Assembly (NCBI GenBank): GCA_015484985.1
Contig: WFUL01000180.1
Coordinates: forward strand, 1-13,315
Origin: Anaerolineales bacterium
GTDB taxonomy: Bacteria; Chloroflexota; Anaerolineae; Anaerolineales; DRMV01
DNA length: 13,315 nucleotides
Reading direction: 5' to 3'
A model generated the notes under the pieces. That model made no database searches and was not told the DNA's origin. It saw only the letters and a program-made list of their open reading frames with translations. The position numbers and the translations under genes were made by a program. Positions 1-6,797 of this stretch are shown piece after piece. Position 1 is the stretch's first letter; each line of letters opens with the position of its first letter.

Positions 1-539
1 ACCGAAAGATACTTGCTCCAGCCGGCCATGGCCGGAGCCACTTTTTCACCAGGGAGCCCTGCCTCGTACATGAAGCGAGCGAAGTTGGCCAAAAGTAAAC
101 CAATGGATGCCCGTACATAAGCCGGGGGTACGTGAATCTGCCGGGGACCGTGGCCCGCGTGGGCCTTGCCCGCGTAAAACAGGTAATCCCCAAACTCCTC
201 GCTGGTATCCATGCCCAGGGTACGGGCCAGCCAAATGGTGAAGAAACGGCGACGCTCCTCCAGATGCACTTCGTCTACCTCCGTCTCCCAGCCCAGTACC
301 GCCGCGGTCTCGGGCACGCTGCGCAGGTAATCGTACACCCCCACAACCAGTTCTGGCCCTCGACGGAAGAGGACTTCCACCGTCTCGGCCATGGCCTGCT
401 TGTCCGCCGAGGTGAAAAGGGCGAATTGCAGTAAATGCTTCCATTCCTGAACCGGGTCGGGCAACAGATGGTGAATCCACATCTTCGTTTCCTCTACGGC
501 TACGGGATCACCGGGCTTGGTTTCGGCTTTGGGGAACAT
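1..539 (-). CDS. Protoglobin/globin-sensor-like haem protein, 3' end beyond window
   Basis: The first 179 residues are visible; the reading frame is still open at base 1, so the C-terminus is missing. The start is ATG at 539, preceded by a strong GGAGG Shine-Dalgarno (546-550) six bases upstream. Residues about 30-160 look like a globin-sensor or protoglobin fold: an FTSAD segment (42-46), a helix reading GVYDYLRSVPETAAVLGW (67-84), then the block GKAHAGHG (124-131) followed by IHVPPAYV. That resembles the F-helix/FG region where such proteins carry the proximal haem histidine; H127 is my candidate and H130 the alternative. Known relatives bind O2, CO or NO, either alone or fused to signalling domains. 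Because the C-terminus is cut off, I cannot say whether an output domain follows. A leftward promoter lies at 642-650, just past the end of pyrD, giving a leader of about 95 nt. Family assignment is by motif recognition only. Confidence 0.65.
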   Translation of the reverse strand, partial: MFPKAETKPGDPVAVEETKMWIHHLLPDPVQEWKHLLQFALFTSADKQAMAETVEVLFRRGPELVVGVYDYLRSVPETAAVLGWETEVDEVHLEERRRFFTIWLARTLGMDTSEEFGDYLFYAGKAHAGHGPRQIHVPPAYVRASIGLLLANFARFMYEAGLPGEKVAPAMAGWSKYLS

Positions 540-641
540 GCATCACCTCCAGGGAAGCAGGGTTCTGAGCACGGGGCTCACAGAAAATCTGAACGTTGTT
601 TGGCTTTGCACACAGGAAGGGCCATTGAAATGAGCATTTCG

Positions 642-650
642 ATTATACCA
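642..650 (-). promoter_or_regulatory. Extended -10 promoter for the globin-like gene
   Basis: The minus strand reads TGGTATAAT, a perfect -10 hexamer with the TGn extension. It sits about 100 bases upstream of the globin start and only 10 bases beyond the pyrD coding region. I see no good -35 box at 16-18 bp, which is usual for extended -10 promoters. The predicted start of transcription is near 635. The leader holds a small hairpin (TGAGC/GCTCA with a 5-nt loop) shortly before the Shine-Dalgarno. Confidence 0.6.
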
Positions 651-659
651 AATCCTGCC

Positions 660-1673
660 TCACCAGGCCCGAACCACTTCCCGAATCAGGGCCGGACCTC
701 GATACACCCAACCCGTGAACACCTGCACCAGGCGGGCGCCGGCTTCGGCCTTCTCCAGGGCGTCTCGTGCCGAGAGAATGCCCCCGACGCCGATGATGGG
801 CAGACGTCCTCCTGTGTGACGGTGGATGTACCGAACCACCTGGGTACTCCGTTCCCGCAAGGGCGCGCCGCTGACGCCGCCGGGTAGGTTCTGACAGGCT
901 GGCGGCAATCCCGACTTCGACACCGTGGTGTTCGTGGCGATGATGCCCTGGACGCCCGCCTCCTCCACCGCCTCCAACACCTGGTCCAGTTCCGCCCAGG
1001 TCAGGTCGGGCGCGACCTTGACCAGCACCGGCGGAGGACGGTCCGGTGCCGTTTCCTCTACGGCCTTCCGCACCGCCTGCAACAAGGGCACCAGATACTC
1101 GCGACGCTGCAGGGCCCGCAATTCAGGGGTATTGGGGGAACTTACGTTCACCACCAGGTAGTCGGCCAGGGGCGCCACGGTCCGGGCCACGGCCACGTAG
1201 TCCTCCGCGGCCCTTTCGTTGGGTGTGTCCTTGTTCCGGCCCAGGTTGACCCCCAGCACCAGGTCCGGGGGGCGGGGCCCCTGCAACTGCCGGGCCACGA
1301 AATCCATGCCCCGGCTGGGGAAGCCCATCCAGTTCACCAGGGCCTGCGCCTGAGGCACCCGCATGATGCGGGGCCGGGGGTTCCCGGGCTGGGGCCGCGG
1401 GGTCACCGTCCCCACTTCCACGAAGGCAAAGCCCAACGCGGCCAGGCCCCGCCAGGCCACGCCGTCCTTGTCGTAGCCCGCGGCCAGACCCACAGGATGG
1501 CGAAAGGTGCGCCCCCAAAGGGCCACAGGCTTCGTCGGCGGTGCCAGCCAGCGCCTCAGGACGCCGCGAGCCGCTGGAAAGCGCCCGACCAGCCCCAGCA
1601 GGGCCAATACGACCCCATGGGCCTGCTCGGGGTCCAGACGGTGTAGCAGATTGGTAAGGAAAGCCAGCGTCAT
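660..1673 (-). CDS. pyrD: Dihydroorotate dehydrogenase (quinone), class 2
   Basis: This enzyme oxidises dihydroorotate to orotate, the fourth step of de novo pyrimidine synthesis, passing electrons through FMN to membrane quinone. The 337 residues match the usual class 2 length. An N-terminal extension of about 45 residues forms the amphipathic helices by which class 2 enzymes sit on the membrane and reach quinone. The FMN/substrate motifs are present: GLAAGYDKDG (62-71), VEVGTVTPRPQPGNP (85-99), NWMGFPS (114-120) and GVNLGRNK (141-148). NVSSPNTPELRALQ (176-189) carries the catalytic serine, S179 by analogy with E. coli S175; a serine rather than a cysteine base marks class 2. ATNTT (246-250), GGVSG and GVGGI (295-299) complete the barrel. 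No Shine-Dalgarno precedes ATG 1673, but an extended -10 lies at 1683-1691, so the mRNA is probably almost leaderless. The gene is divergent from the nucleotidyltransferase gene. Confidence 0.95.
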   Translation of the reverse strand: MTLAFLTNLLHRLDPEQAHGVVLALLGLVGRFPAARGVLRRWLAPPTKPVALWGRTFRHPVGLAAGYDKDGVAWRGLAALGFAFVEVGTVTPRPQPGNPRPRIMRVPQAQALVNWMGFPSRGMDFVARQLQGPRPPDLVLGVNLGRNKDTPNERAAEDYVAVARTVAPLADYLVVNVSSPNTPELRALQRREYLVPLLQAVRKAVEETAPDRPPPVLVKVAPDLTWAELDQVLEAVEEAGVQGIIATNTTVSKSGLPPACQNLPGGVSGAPLRERSTQVVRYIHRHTGGRLPIIGVGGILSARDALEKAEAGARLVQVFTGWVYRGPALIREVVRAW

Positions 1674-1682
1674 GGCCTTTTC

Positions 1683-1691
1683 ATCTTACCA
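1683..1691 (-). promoter_or_regulatory. Extended -10 promoter for pyrD (near-leaderless)
   Basis: The minus strand reads TGGTAAGAT with nine bases between its last base and the pyrD ATG, so the transcript should begin within a few bases of the start codon. There is no Shine-Dalgarno. It is the mirror image of the promoter at 1710-1718 on the other strand. Confidence 0.5.
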
Positions 1692-1709
1692 CGGAGCCGG
1701 GACGTTTTG

Positions 1710-1718
1710 TGGTAGGAT
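1710..1718 (+). promoter_or_regulatory. Extended -10 promoter for the tRNA nucleotidyltransferase cluster
   Basis: The plus strand reads TGGTAGGAT with ten bases between its last base and ATG 1729. Together with the mirror promoter on the minus strand it forms a dyad, TACCAC (1687-1692) and GTGGTA (1709-1714), inside the 55-bp gap between the divergent starts. One regulator or polymerase footprint could therefore affect both genes. No -35 box is evident on either strand. Confidence 0.5.
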
Positions 1719-1728
1719 GAACGCGACC

Positions 1729-3162
1729 ATGGAACGAGAACCTCTGCCCACGTTATGGGACCTGCTCGAAACCGCGCTCCCTCCGGCTCGCCGGGCCCTG
1801 CTGCGATTGGTGGCCCGGGAGGCCGTTGGGATGGATATGGCCGCCTACCTGGTGGGCGGCTTCGTGCGGGATTTGCTCCTGGGCCGCCCCAGCCTGGATT
1901 TCGACGTGGTCCTGGAAGGCTGGGCCCCGAAACTGGCCCGGCATCTGGCCCGGACCTTCGGCGGCCGTGTCCAGACCCATGCCCGCTTCGGAACCGCGAA
2001 GTGGTGGCTGCCCTCCCCGAATGAACCCTTTTGGCAAAGGGCCCTGAAAAGCCTCCTTCCCCTGGAACCTGCCGACTACCAGGACCTGCCTCCCTTCCTG
2101 GACCTGGTCACCGCCCGCCGGGAGCGTTACCCCCACTCCGGCGCCCTGCCCGAGACCGAACCCGCGGACATCCACGCCGACCTGGCCCGGCGGGATTTCA
2201 CCATCAACGCCATGGCCTTCGCCCTCACCGGACCCAAGGCCGGTCGCTTGCTGGACCCCTTCCACGGCCTGGAAGACCTGCGCGCCAAGGTCCTGCGGGC
2301 CCTCCATCCCCAATCCTTCGTCGAAGACCCCACCCGTATGGCCCGGGGCGCCCGATACGCAGCCCGTTATGGCTTCCATATGAGCGAGGACACGGCCCGT
2401 CAAATCCCCTCGGCGCTGGCGGTGGTTCCCGAAGTTTCAGGCGACCGCTGGCGCCACGAACTGGACCACATCCTGGACGAGGACACCGCGGCCCAGGCCC
2501 TGGACCTTCTGGCCCAATGGGGCGTCCTGGAGGCCATCCATCCCGCCCTTCCCCAAGGGGAAGAGGACCGCCGCCGTGTGGCCCTGTGGAAACTGCCTTC
2601 CCCCGACTGGGGCCTGCCCGACCCGTGGGATGGCCTTCCCCTGGCCCGCGCGGTGCGCTATGGGTTGTGGTTCCTGGAGACTCCGGGAGATGGACTGCGC
2701 GCGGTGGACGCCCGGCTGCACTTCCCCGGCAAGTTACGCAACCTCCTGCAAAGCGTTGTCACTTTGTGGGCCACCCGCGAGGACTGGGCCGACCTGACGC
2801 CCGGCCCCCTGACCCTGCACCTGGAAGTCCACCCCCTGCCCGCGGTGTACGCCGTCTACCTGGCCCTCTCAGACGCCGCCCTGCGGGAGCGGCTGGCCGC
2901 TTTCGCCACCCGATGGCGCCACATCCCCGCGCCCATCACCGGCCACGACCTGAAGGCCCTGGGCCTGCCTCCCGGCCCGGCTTACAAGGACCTGCTGCGC
3001 CGGGCCCGCATCGAAGCCATCGAAGGCCGCCTGACCACCCGGGAGGACGCCCTCTCCTGGCTCCACCATCATCGCCGACCGCCGACGGCTGACCGCCGAC
3101 CGCCGACCGCCAACCATCGACCAACGACCATCGACCAACGACCATCGACCAACGACCAATAA
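1729..3162 (+). CDS. CCA tRNA nucleotidyltransferase / poly(A) polymerase family protein
   Basis: The 477 residues form a class II nucleotidyltransferase. The family adds CCA (or only A, or poly(A)) to RNA 3' ends; sequence alone does not separate these. Visible motifs are the head-domain LVGGFVRDLLLGRP (41-54), the metal-binding DFD (57-59) with a third carboxylate at D125, the ribose/turn motif RRDFTINAMA (154-163), and the neck motif EDPTRMARGARYAARYGF. The tRNA-Arg in this window has no encoded CCA, so such an enzyme is needed. I chose ATG 1729 because the alternative in-frame ATG at 1717 lies inside a likely -10 box; neither has a convincing Shine-Dalgarno. The reading frame is open far upstream, but that part is antisense to pyrD. 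The last 30 or so residues are odd: they translate a 7-bp tandem repeat into a seven-residue repeat (RRPPTAD, RRPPTAN, HRPTTID, QRPSTND) rich in Pro, Thr and Arg. The GT4 gene follows after 12 bp. Confidence 0.85.
   Translation: MEREPLPTLWDLLETALPPARRALLRLVAREAVGMDMAAYLVGGFVRDLLLGRPSLDFDVVLEGWAPKLARHLARTFGGRVQTHARFGTAKWWLPSPNEPFWQRALKSLLPLEPADYQDLPPFLDLVTARRERYPHSGALPETEPADIHADLARRDFTINAMAFALTGPKAGRLLDPFHGLEDLRAKVLRALHPQSFVEDPTRMARGARYAARYGFHMSEDTARQIPSALAVVPEVSGDRWRHELDHILDEDTAAQALDLLAQWGVLEAIHPALPQGEEDRRRVALWKLPSPDWGLPDPWDGLPLARAVRYGLWFLETPGDGLRAVDARLHFPGKLRNLLQSVVTLWATREDWADLTPGPLTLHLEVHPLPAVYAVYLALSDAALRERLAAFATRWRHIPAPITGHDLKALGLPPGPAYKDLLRRARIEAIEGRLTTREDALSWLHHHRRPPTADRRPPTANHRPTTIDQRPSTNDQ
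3071..3161 (+). repeat. Degenerate heptanucleotide tandem repeat (array 1), inside a coding 3' end
   Basis: Thirteen consecutive 7-bp units can be laid out, for example ACCGCCG three times, then ACCATCG alternating with ACCAACG three times, ending ACCAATA. The alternation makes a 14-bp higher-order repeat. Seven is not a multiple of three, so the array runs through all frames and encodes a seven-residue peptide repeat at the C-terminus of the tRNA nucleotidyltransferase. The stop codon lies in the last unit. Confidence 0.9.
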
Positions 3163-3174
3163 GCGGAGGAACCC

Positions 3175-4380
3175 ATGCGCATCGGCATGCTGGCCGACCT
3201 CTACCGACCTCACATCAGCGGCGTCACCATCCATATCGACCTGGTACGAAAGGCGTTGGAGGAACGGGGCCACGAGGTGTACGTGTTCACTTTTGGCGAA
3301 CGCCAGCCCGAGGACGACGAGCGGGTCATTCGCTCTTCGGGCTTCTCCTTGCGGGTCCGACAGCAGAGCCTGAGTTTCAACTTCCGCCACGACCGCCACG
3401 CCCGCTATCTCCTCACCCACATGGACGTGCTGCACACCCATCATCCCTTTATCAGCGGCCAGCTGGCCCTACTGTACGGCAAGCCCTGGGGCATCCCCAT
3501 CGTGTTCACCAACCATACCCGTTACGACCTCTACATGCGGGCCTATCTGCCCCTGCTCCCTCCGGCCCTGGGGGATACCCTGCTCCGTACGTACCTGCCC
3601 CGCTTTTGTCGGGACATTGACGCAGTGGTGGCCCCTTCGCCGGGAGTCCAGGCCATGCTGGAACGGCTGGGTGTGGATGTGCCCATCCACGTCATCCCCA
3701 ACGGCATTGATTTGAGCCGGTTCCGTCGTGCGGTGACGCCTGTAGACCGGGAACGGTGGGGATGGTCGTCGGAAGATGTGGTCTTCGTGTACCTCGGACG
3801 CCTGGGCCCGGAAAAGAACCTGACCTTCCTCCTGCGGGCCTTCTCTGCGGTGGCCCAGGTGCATCCCAACGCCCGGCTCCTCCTCATGGGCGACGGTCCG
3901 GAAAGGAGCAACCTGGAAGCCCAGGCGACCTTCATGGGCCTGGCTAAACGGGTTCATTTCACCGGCCTGGTTCCCTATGAAGACGTACCCGCCCATCTCG
4001 CGTCCTGCGACGTCTTTGCCACCGCGTCCCTCACCGAGGTTCATCCTCTATCCGTCATCGAGGCCCATGCCGCGGGCCTGCCCGTGGCCGCGGTGCGCGC
4101 GCCGGGAGTGGAGGACGTGGTGCGGCACGAAGTGACCGGCTTTTTGGTGGAAGAGGACCCCGCGGCCCTGGCCGCGGCCATGGGACGCCTGGTCAGCGAG
4201 CCGGACCTGCGGCGCCGCATGGCCCAGGCCGCGCGGGAGCGGGCCCAGGACTACGACGTGCAGCGCACCGCGCAGCGCCTGGAGGAACTCTACACCCGAC
4301 TCCAAGCCCGCCGGGCCCAGTTCCGGCCCTCCTGGAGCCTGCGCCTGCGCCGCTGGTGGATGGTCAAGATGAGCCGCTAA
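3175..4380 (+). CDS. Glycosyltransferase family 4 (GT-B fold)
   Basis: The 401-residue protein is a retaining GT-B glycosyltransferase of family GT4, which moves a sugar from a nucleotide-sugar donor to a lipid, glycan or protein acceptor. The N-terminal acceptor domain begins MRIGMLADLYRPHISGVTIHI, the usual opening with a Gly-Val loop; it is close to diacylglycerol and phosphatidylinositol glycosyltransferases. The C-terminal donor domain has PNGIDLSRF (about 175-183), a YLGRLGPEKNL segment, LLMGDGP, and the EX7E motif at E288/E296 followed by AHAAGLPV, which bind the nucleotide sugar. There is no signal peptide or membrane helix, but a basic tail (LRLRRWWMVKMSR) may touch the membrane. A GGAGG Shine-Dalgarno precedes ATG 3175 and the gap to the upstream gene is 12 bp, so it is co-transcribed. 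A glycolipid synthase role is an inference; donor and acceptor cannot be read from the sequence. Confidence 0.9.
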   Translation: MRIGMLADLYRPHISGVTIHIDLVRKALEERGHEVYVFTFGERQPEDDERVIRSSGFSLRVRQQSLSFNFRHDRHARYLLTHMDVLHTHHPFISGQLALLYGKPWGIPIVFTNHTRYDLYMRAYLPLLPPALGDTLLRTYLPRFCRDIDAVVAPSPGVQAMLERLGVDVPIHVIPNGIDLSRFRRAVTPVDRERWGWSSEDVVFVYLGRLGPEKNLTFLLRAFSAVAQVHPNARLLLMGDGPERSNLEAQATFMGLAKRVHFTGLVPYEDVPAHLASCDVFATASLTEVHPLSVIEAHAAGLPVAAVRAPGVEDVVRHEVTGFLVEEDPAALAAAMGRLVSEPDLRRRMAQAARERAQDYDVQRTAQRLEELYTRLQARRAQFRPSWSLRLRRWWMVKMSR

Positions 4381-4381
4381 C

Positions 4382-4430
4382 CTCATCGACCAACGACTAT
4401 CGGCCATCCGCCATCTGCTATCCGCCATCT
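4382..4430 (+). repeat. Degenerate heptanucleotide tandem repeat (array 2)
   Basis: About seven 7-bp units fill most of the 61-bp gap between the glycosyltransferase stop and the YraN start: CTCATCG, ACCAACG, ACTATCG, GCCATCC, GCCATCT, GCTATCC, GCCATCT. The first units match array 1 almost exactly, the later ones drift. No terminator is visible here, so the transcript probably reads through. Confidence 0.8.
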
Positions 4431-4441
4431 TCGAGGTCGCC

Positions 4442-4825
4442 ATGTCCGATTCCATCCCTCGCCATCCCCGATCCCTGGCCCGATGGGGCGAAGACCTGGC
4501 GGCCCGTTTCCTGGTCCGCCGGGGGTGGCGGGTGCACGCCCGCAACGTGCGCACGCCTTACGGGGAAATCGACCTGGTGGCCCGCGATGGACGCACGTGG
4601 GTCTTCGTGGAGGTGAAAACCCGCCGGGGAACCCGTTGGGCCTGGCCCGAAGATGCGGTGACCCCGGCCAAACTGGCACGCCTGACCCAGGCGGCCCTTT
4701 ACTGGCTGGAGGAAACCAGCCAGCCGCCCGACGTCCCCTGGCGCATTGACGTGGTGGCCATCGTGGCCCGTCCGGGCCACCGGCCCGAAATCCGCCATTT
4801 CGAGGGGGTGAGTTCCGATGCCTGA
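4442..4825 (+). CDS. yraN: YraN/UPF0102 family nuclease-fold protein
   Basis: The 127-residue protein matches the small UPF0102 (YraN) family in length and layout. The family has a restriction-endonuclease-like fold and its cellular role is still poorly defined. Seen here: the opening helix RWGEDLAARFLVRRGW (14-29), NVRTPYGEIDLVARDG (35-50) and the core strand VFVEVKTRR. D44, E57 and K59 form the PD-(D/E)XK-like active-site set. The C-terminal part (KLARLTQAALYWL then a DVVAI strand) is also typical. The start at 4442 is preceded by a GAGG at moderate distance. Its stop codon lies inside the beginning of miaA (8-bp overlap), so translation of the two is probably coupled. In many bacteria yraN sits beside rnhB or other nucleic-acid genes; the miaA linkage seen here does not clarify its function. 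Confidence 0.88.
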   Translation: MSDSIPRHPRSLARWGEDLAARFLVRRGWRVHARNVRTPYGEIDLVARDGRTWVFVEVKTRRGTRWAWPEDAVTPAKLARLTQAALYWLEETSQPPDVPWRIDVVAIVARPGHRPEIRHFEGVSSDA

Positions 4826-5777
4826 ACGGCGCCACCATCCCCCCCTCCTCGTCCTGGTCGGGCCCACGGCGGTGGGGAAGACGGAAGTCTCCCTGCAACT
4901 GGCCGAGCCTCTGAACGCGGAAATCGTGTCCGCGGATTCCCGCCTGCTGTATCGGGGCATGGACATCGGCACGGCCAAGCCCACACCCGAAGAGCGCCGC
5001 CGGGTGCCCCATCACCTCATCGACGTGGTGGACCCCGACGAGACCTGGAGCCTGGCCCAGTACCAGGACGCGGCCTACCGGGCCATCGAGGACATCCTGA
5101 GCCGGGGGAGGCTCCCCTTCCTGGTGGGCGGCACGGGCCAGTACGTGTGGGCCGTGGTGGAAGGCTGGCAGGTCCCCCGGGTGCCCCCTAACCCTCGCTT
5201 ACGGGAGGTGCTGGAGCGCTGGGGCCGGGAAATCGGACCCGAGGCCCTGTACGAGAAACTCCTCCTTCTGGACCCCGGTGTGGCCGGTTTGGTGCAACCC
5301 CGGAACCTCCGGCGCATCGTACGGGCCCTGGAGGTGATTTTCACCACGGGACGCCCCTTCTCCCAGCAGCGTACCAAAAGCCCTCCGCCTTATCGCATTT
5401 TGATGTTGGGGCTGTACCGTCCCCGGGAAGAACTCTACCGCCGCATCGACCAGCGCATCGAGGCCATGCTGCAAGCGGGCTGGCTGGAAGAGGTGAAACG
5501 CCTGCTGGAGCAGGGGTACGGGCCGGACCTGCCCGCAATGTCGGGCATTGGATACGCGGAACTGGCTGCCTATCTTTTGGGGCGCATGTCCTTCGAGGAG
5601 GCCGTGGCCCAGATTCGCCGGCGCACCCGGCAGTTCGTCCGCCGCCAGGCCAACTGGTTCCGCCTCTCGGACCCCCGCATCCACTGGTTCCGAGCCCATC
5701 CCGGTGTCGCCGATGAGATGCTGGCCTTCGTTCAAGACTGGCTGCGTTCTACCACAGGTTTTTCCCTGCGGTCCTGA
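4818..5777 (+). CDS. miaA: tRNA dimethylallyltransferase
   Basis: This enzyme transfers the dimethylallyl group of DMAPP to N6 of adenosine 37 in tRNAs that read codons starting with U, the first step of ms2i6A formation. The 319 residues fit the family. Motifs: P-loop GPTAVGKTE (15-23); DSRLLYRGMDIGTAKP with the catalytic aspartate D40; HHLIDVVDPDE; and GGTGQYVWAVVEGW, where Q replaces the more common L. Then come the R-rich segment LRRIVRALEV, SGIGYAELAAYL, and RRRTRQFVRRQANWF, the tRNA-contact helix. The position after DS is R where many enzymes have M or A, a common variant. It overlaps yraN by 8 bp and closes the rightward cluster. No convincing terminator follows the stop; a repeat-rich gap begins about 40 bp later. 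Confidence 0.96.
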   Translation: MPERRHHPPLLVLVGPTAVGKTEVSLQLAEPLNAEIVSADSRLLYRGMDIGTAKPTPEERRRVPHHLIDVVDPDETWSLAQYQDAAYRAIEDILSRGRLPFLVGGTGQYVWAVVEGWQVPRVPPNPRLREVLERWGREIGPEALYEKLLLLDPGVAGLVQPRNLRRIVRALEVIFTTGRPFSQQRTKSPPPYRILMLGLYRPREELYRRIDQRIEAMLQAGWLEEVKRLLEQGYGPDLPAMSGIGYAELAAYLLGRMSFEEAVAQIRRRTRQFVRRQANWFRLSDPRIHWFRAHPGVADEMLAFVQDWLRSTTGFSLRS

Positions 5778-5815
5778 GCCCGAGGAGGCCTGCACGTCAC
5801 GTGGCAAATCACCTT

Positions 5816-6010
5816 GAAAAGACCTGGTTTTGTAAGAACGTGCAAAAACCCTGCGTTCTACCAACGCTTCTGCCAAGTGAGACAATGGAAGGAAGTTCGA
5901 CACAAAGGGCAACCCAGTCATGGGATGATGCAACCCGATGTCCGTTCGCCCATCTCTTTTTCTTTCTGCGAATTATGGAGGAGTTCTTGCAAATCTGCAC
6001 AGGTCTTTTC
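5816..6010. repeat. MITE-like segment with inverted ends in the miaA/HEAT gap
   Basis: The gene-free stretch 5778-6174 has no supportable coding region. It contains a perfect 11-bp inverted repeat, GAAAAGACCTG at 5816-5826 and its complement at 6000-6010. The match extends inward imperfectly to 5839 and 5983 (TTTTGTAAGAAC against ATTTGCAAGAAC in reverse), giving arms of about 24 and 28 nt around a 145-bp centre. The right arm is also the left half of repeat copy C1 (5997-6033). I see no target-site duplication and no transposase. Confidence 0.55.
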
Positions 6011-6033
6011 GGGCACCGGGCCGCAGAAAACAG
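5997..6033 (+). repeat. Intergenic repeat family, copy C1
   Basis: The sequence GCACAGGTCT followed by a GC-rich mini-hairpin, then CCGCAGAAAACAG, matches copy C2 at 9402-9443 (GCACAGGTCT, then CCGCAGAAGTAAAG). The copy runs directly into heptanucleotide array 3, just as copy C4 runs into array 4. Confidence 0.6.
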
Positions 6034-6064
6034 CTGACGGCCGTCGGCCGACCGCCGTCGGCGA
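6031..6064 (+). repeat. Degenerate heptanucleotide tandem repeat (array 3)
   Basis: About five 7-bp units: CAGCTGA, CGGCCGT, CGGCCGA, CCGCCGT, CGGCGAA. The array is self-complementary: GACGGC and GCCGTC flank a perfect GTCGGCCGAC palindrome, so it could fold as a stem. Confidence 0.65.
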
Positions 6065-6094
6065 ATTTTGGTCCCGCGCCCGATTCGGGCTACG

Positions 6095-6128
6095 ATACCA
6101 TTGTCCCACATTATGGGAGAGTTGGTAT
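6095..6128. repeat. Two-step inverted repeat (possible hairpin or operator)
   Basis: ATACCA (6095-6100) pairs with TGGTAT (6123-6128) and, inside it, TCCCA (6104-6108) pairs with TGGGA (6114-6118) around the loop CATTA. It resembles the smaller GGTCC/GGACC hairpin at 9342-9356 in the other repeat-rich gap. Its function is unknown. Confidence 0.45.
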
Positions 6129-6153
6129 TCGTCCGAAGGGGAGAAGGAATGAA

Positions 6154-6170
6154 GCGACGCAAAGCGTCGC
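6154..6170 (-). terminator. Hairpin just after the HEAT-repeat gene
   Basis: GCGACGC, loop AAA, GCGTCGC forms a perfect 7-bp stem four bases past the HEAT-gene stop codon. On the leftward strand it is followed by TTCATTCCTTCT, a broken U-rich tract. A weak intrinsic terminator for the leftward unit is the simplest reading. Confidence 0.5.
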
Positions 6171-6174
6171 CTCA

Positions 6175-6783
6175 TCAGGGCCAGAAGAACACCGTGCCCA
6201 CACCCAGGGCTTCCAGGCCCTCTTCGGCCCATTGGGTGATGAGAGGGGAGGGGTCGTCCAGGAGTTCCACCAACAAGGGGATGGCCCGCACATCCCGCAC
6301 CCGGGCCAGCGCGCGCACGGCCTGAGCCCGGGCCTGTATAGGCCCTTCCCGAATGACCCGCATCAGGCCCTCGGTGGCCCATTTCCCCAGGGCGACCAGG
6401 GCATCGGAGGCCAGTTCGGCCAGCAGGCGGTCCGGGCTTCCCAGCAGGTCCAGCAGGTCCTCCAGGGCCTCGGGCGCGGGCTGGTGGCGCAGGGCCAGCG
6501 TGGCCGCATGGCGCACGGCGGGGTCCGGGTCGCGAAGCGCGTCCCGGAGGGCACGGGGAACCTGAGGATGGGGCAAAAAAGCCAGCACCCGCAGCGCCCA
6601 CCAACGCCGGTCGGGATCCGAATGGGAAAGCCAGGGAAGCAGGTGAGGGACCACTTCCTCCGGCGGCCCTTGCGTCAGTTGACGGGCCGCGGCCTCGGCC
6701 CTTTCCTCATCCTGGAGGTTCAGGGCGGCTTCCAGGGCTTGCAGGGCCTCCTGCCAGAGGGGTTGGGGAGCGTTGGCGGGCAT
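6175..6783 (-). CDS. HEAT-repeat (PBS-lyase-like) protein
   Basis: The 202-residue protein is made almost entirely of alpha-helical HEAT-like repeats of 30 or so residues: PHLLPWLSHSDPDRRWWALRVL, then PRALRDALRDPDPAVRHAATLAL, LEDLLDLLGSPDRLLAELASDAL, and IPLLVELLDDPSPLITQWAEEGL. The D-P-x-x-R and A-x-x-A-L spacing is diagnostic. Such solenoids bind proteins, and some bind bilins or nucleic acids; no partner can be named. I see no signal peptide or membrane helix. I chose ATG 6783 because GGAGG lies just upstream; the longer open frame to 7356 is antisense-type shadow within the VanW gene. The gene begins 14 bp after the VanW stop, so the two are co-transcribed. A hairpin at 6154-6170 probably ends the unit. 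Confidence 0.85.
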   Translation of the reverse strand: MPANAPQPLWQEALQALEAALNLQDEERAEAAARQLTQGPPEEVVPHLLPWLSHSDPDRRWWALRVLAFLPHPQVPRALRDALRDPDPAVRHAATLALRHQPAPEALEDLLDLLGSPDRLLAELASDALVALGKWATEGLMRVIREGPIQARAQAVRALARVRDVRAIPLLVELLDDPSPLITQWAEEGLEALGVGTVFFWP

Positions 6784-6797
6784 ACTTCCTCCCAGGG

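Noticed and set aside
46..480. 144-residue leftward open frame at the left edge
   Set aside because: It is out of frame with the globin-like gene, has no ribosome site and encodes Gly/Arg/Pro-rich sequence typical of a GC-rich shadow frame.
2031..3092. 353-residue rightward open frame
   Set aside because: It lies inside the tRNA nucleotidyltransferase gene in another frame and encodes Pro/Gly/Arg-rich low-complexity sequence.
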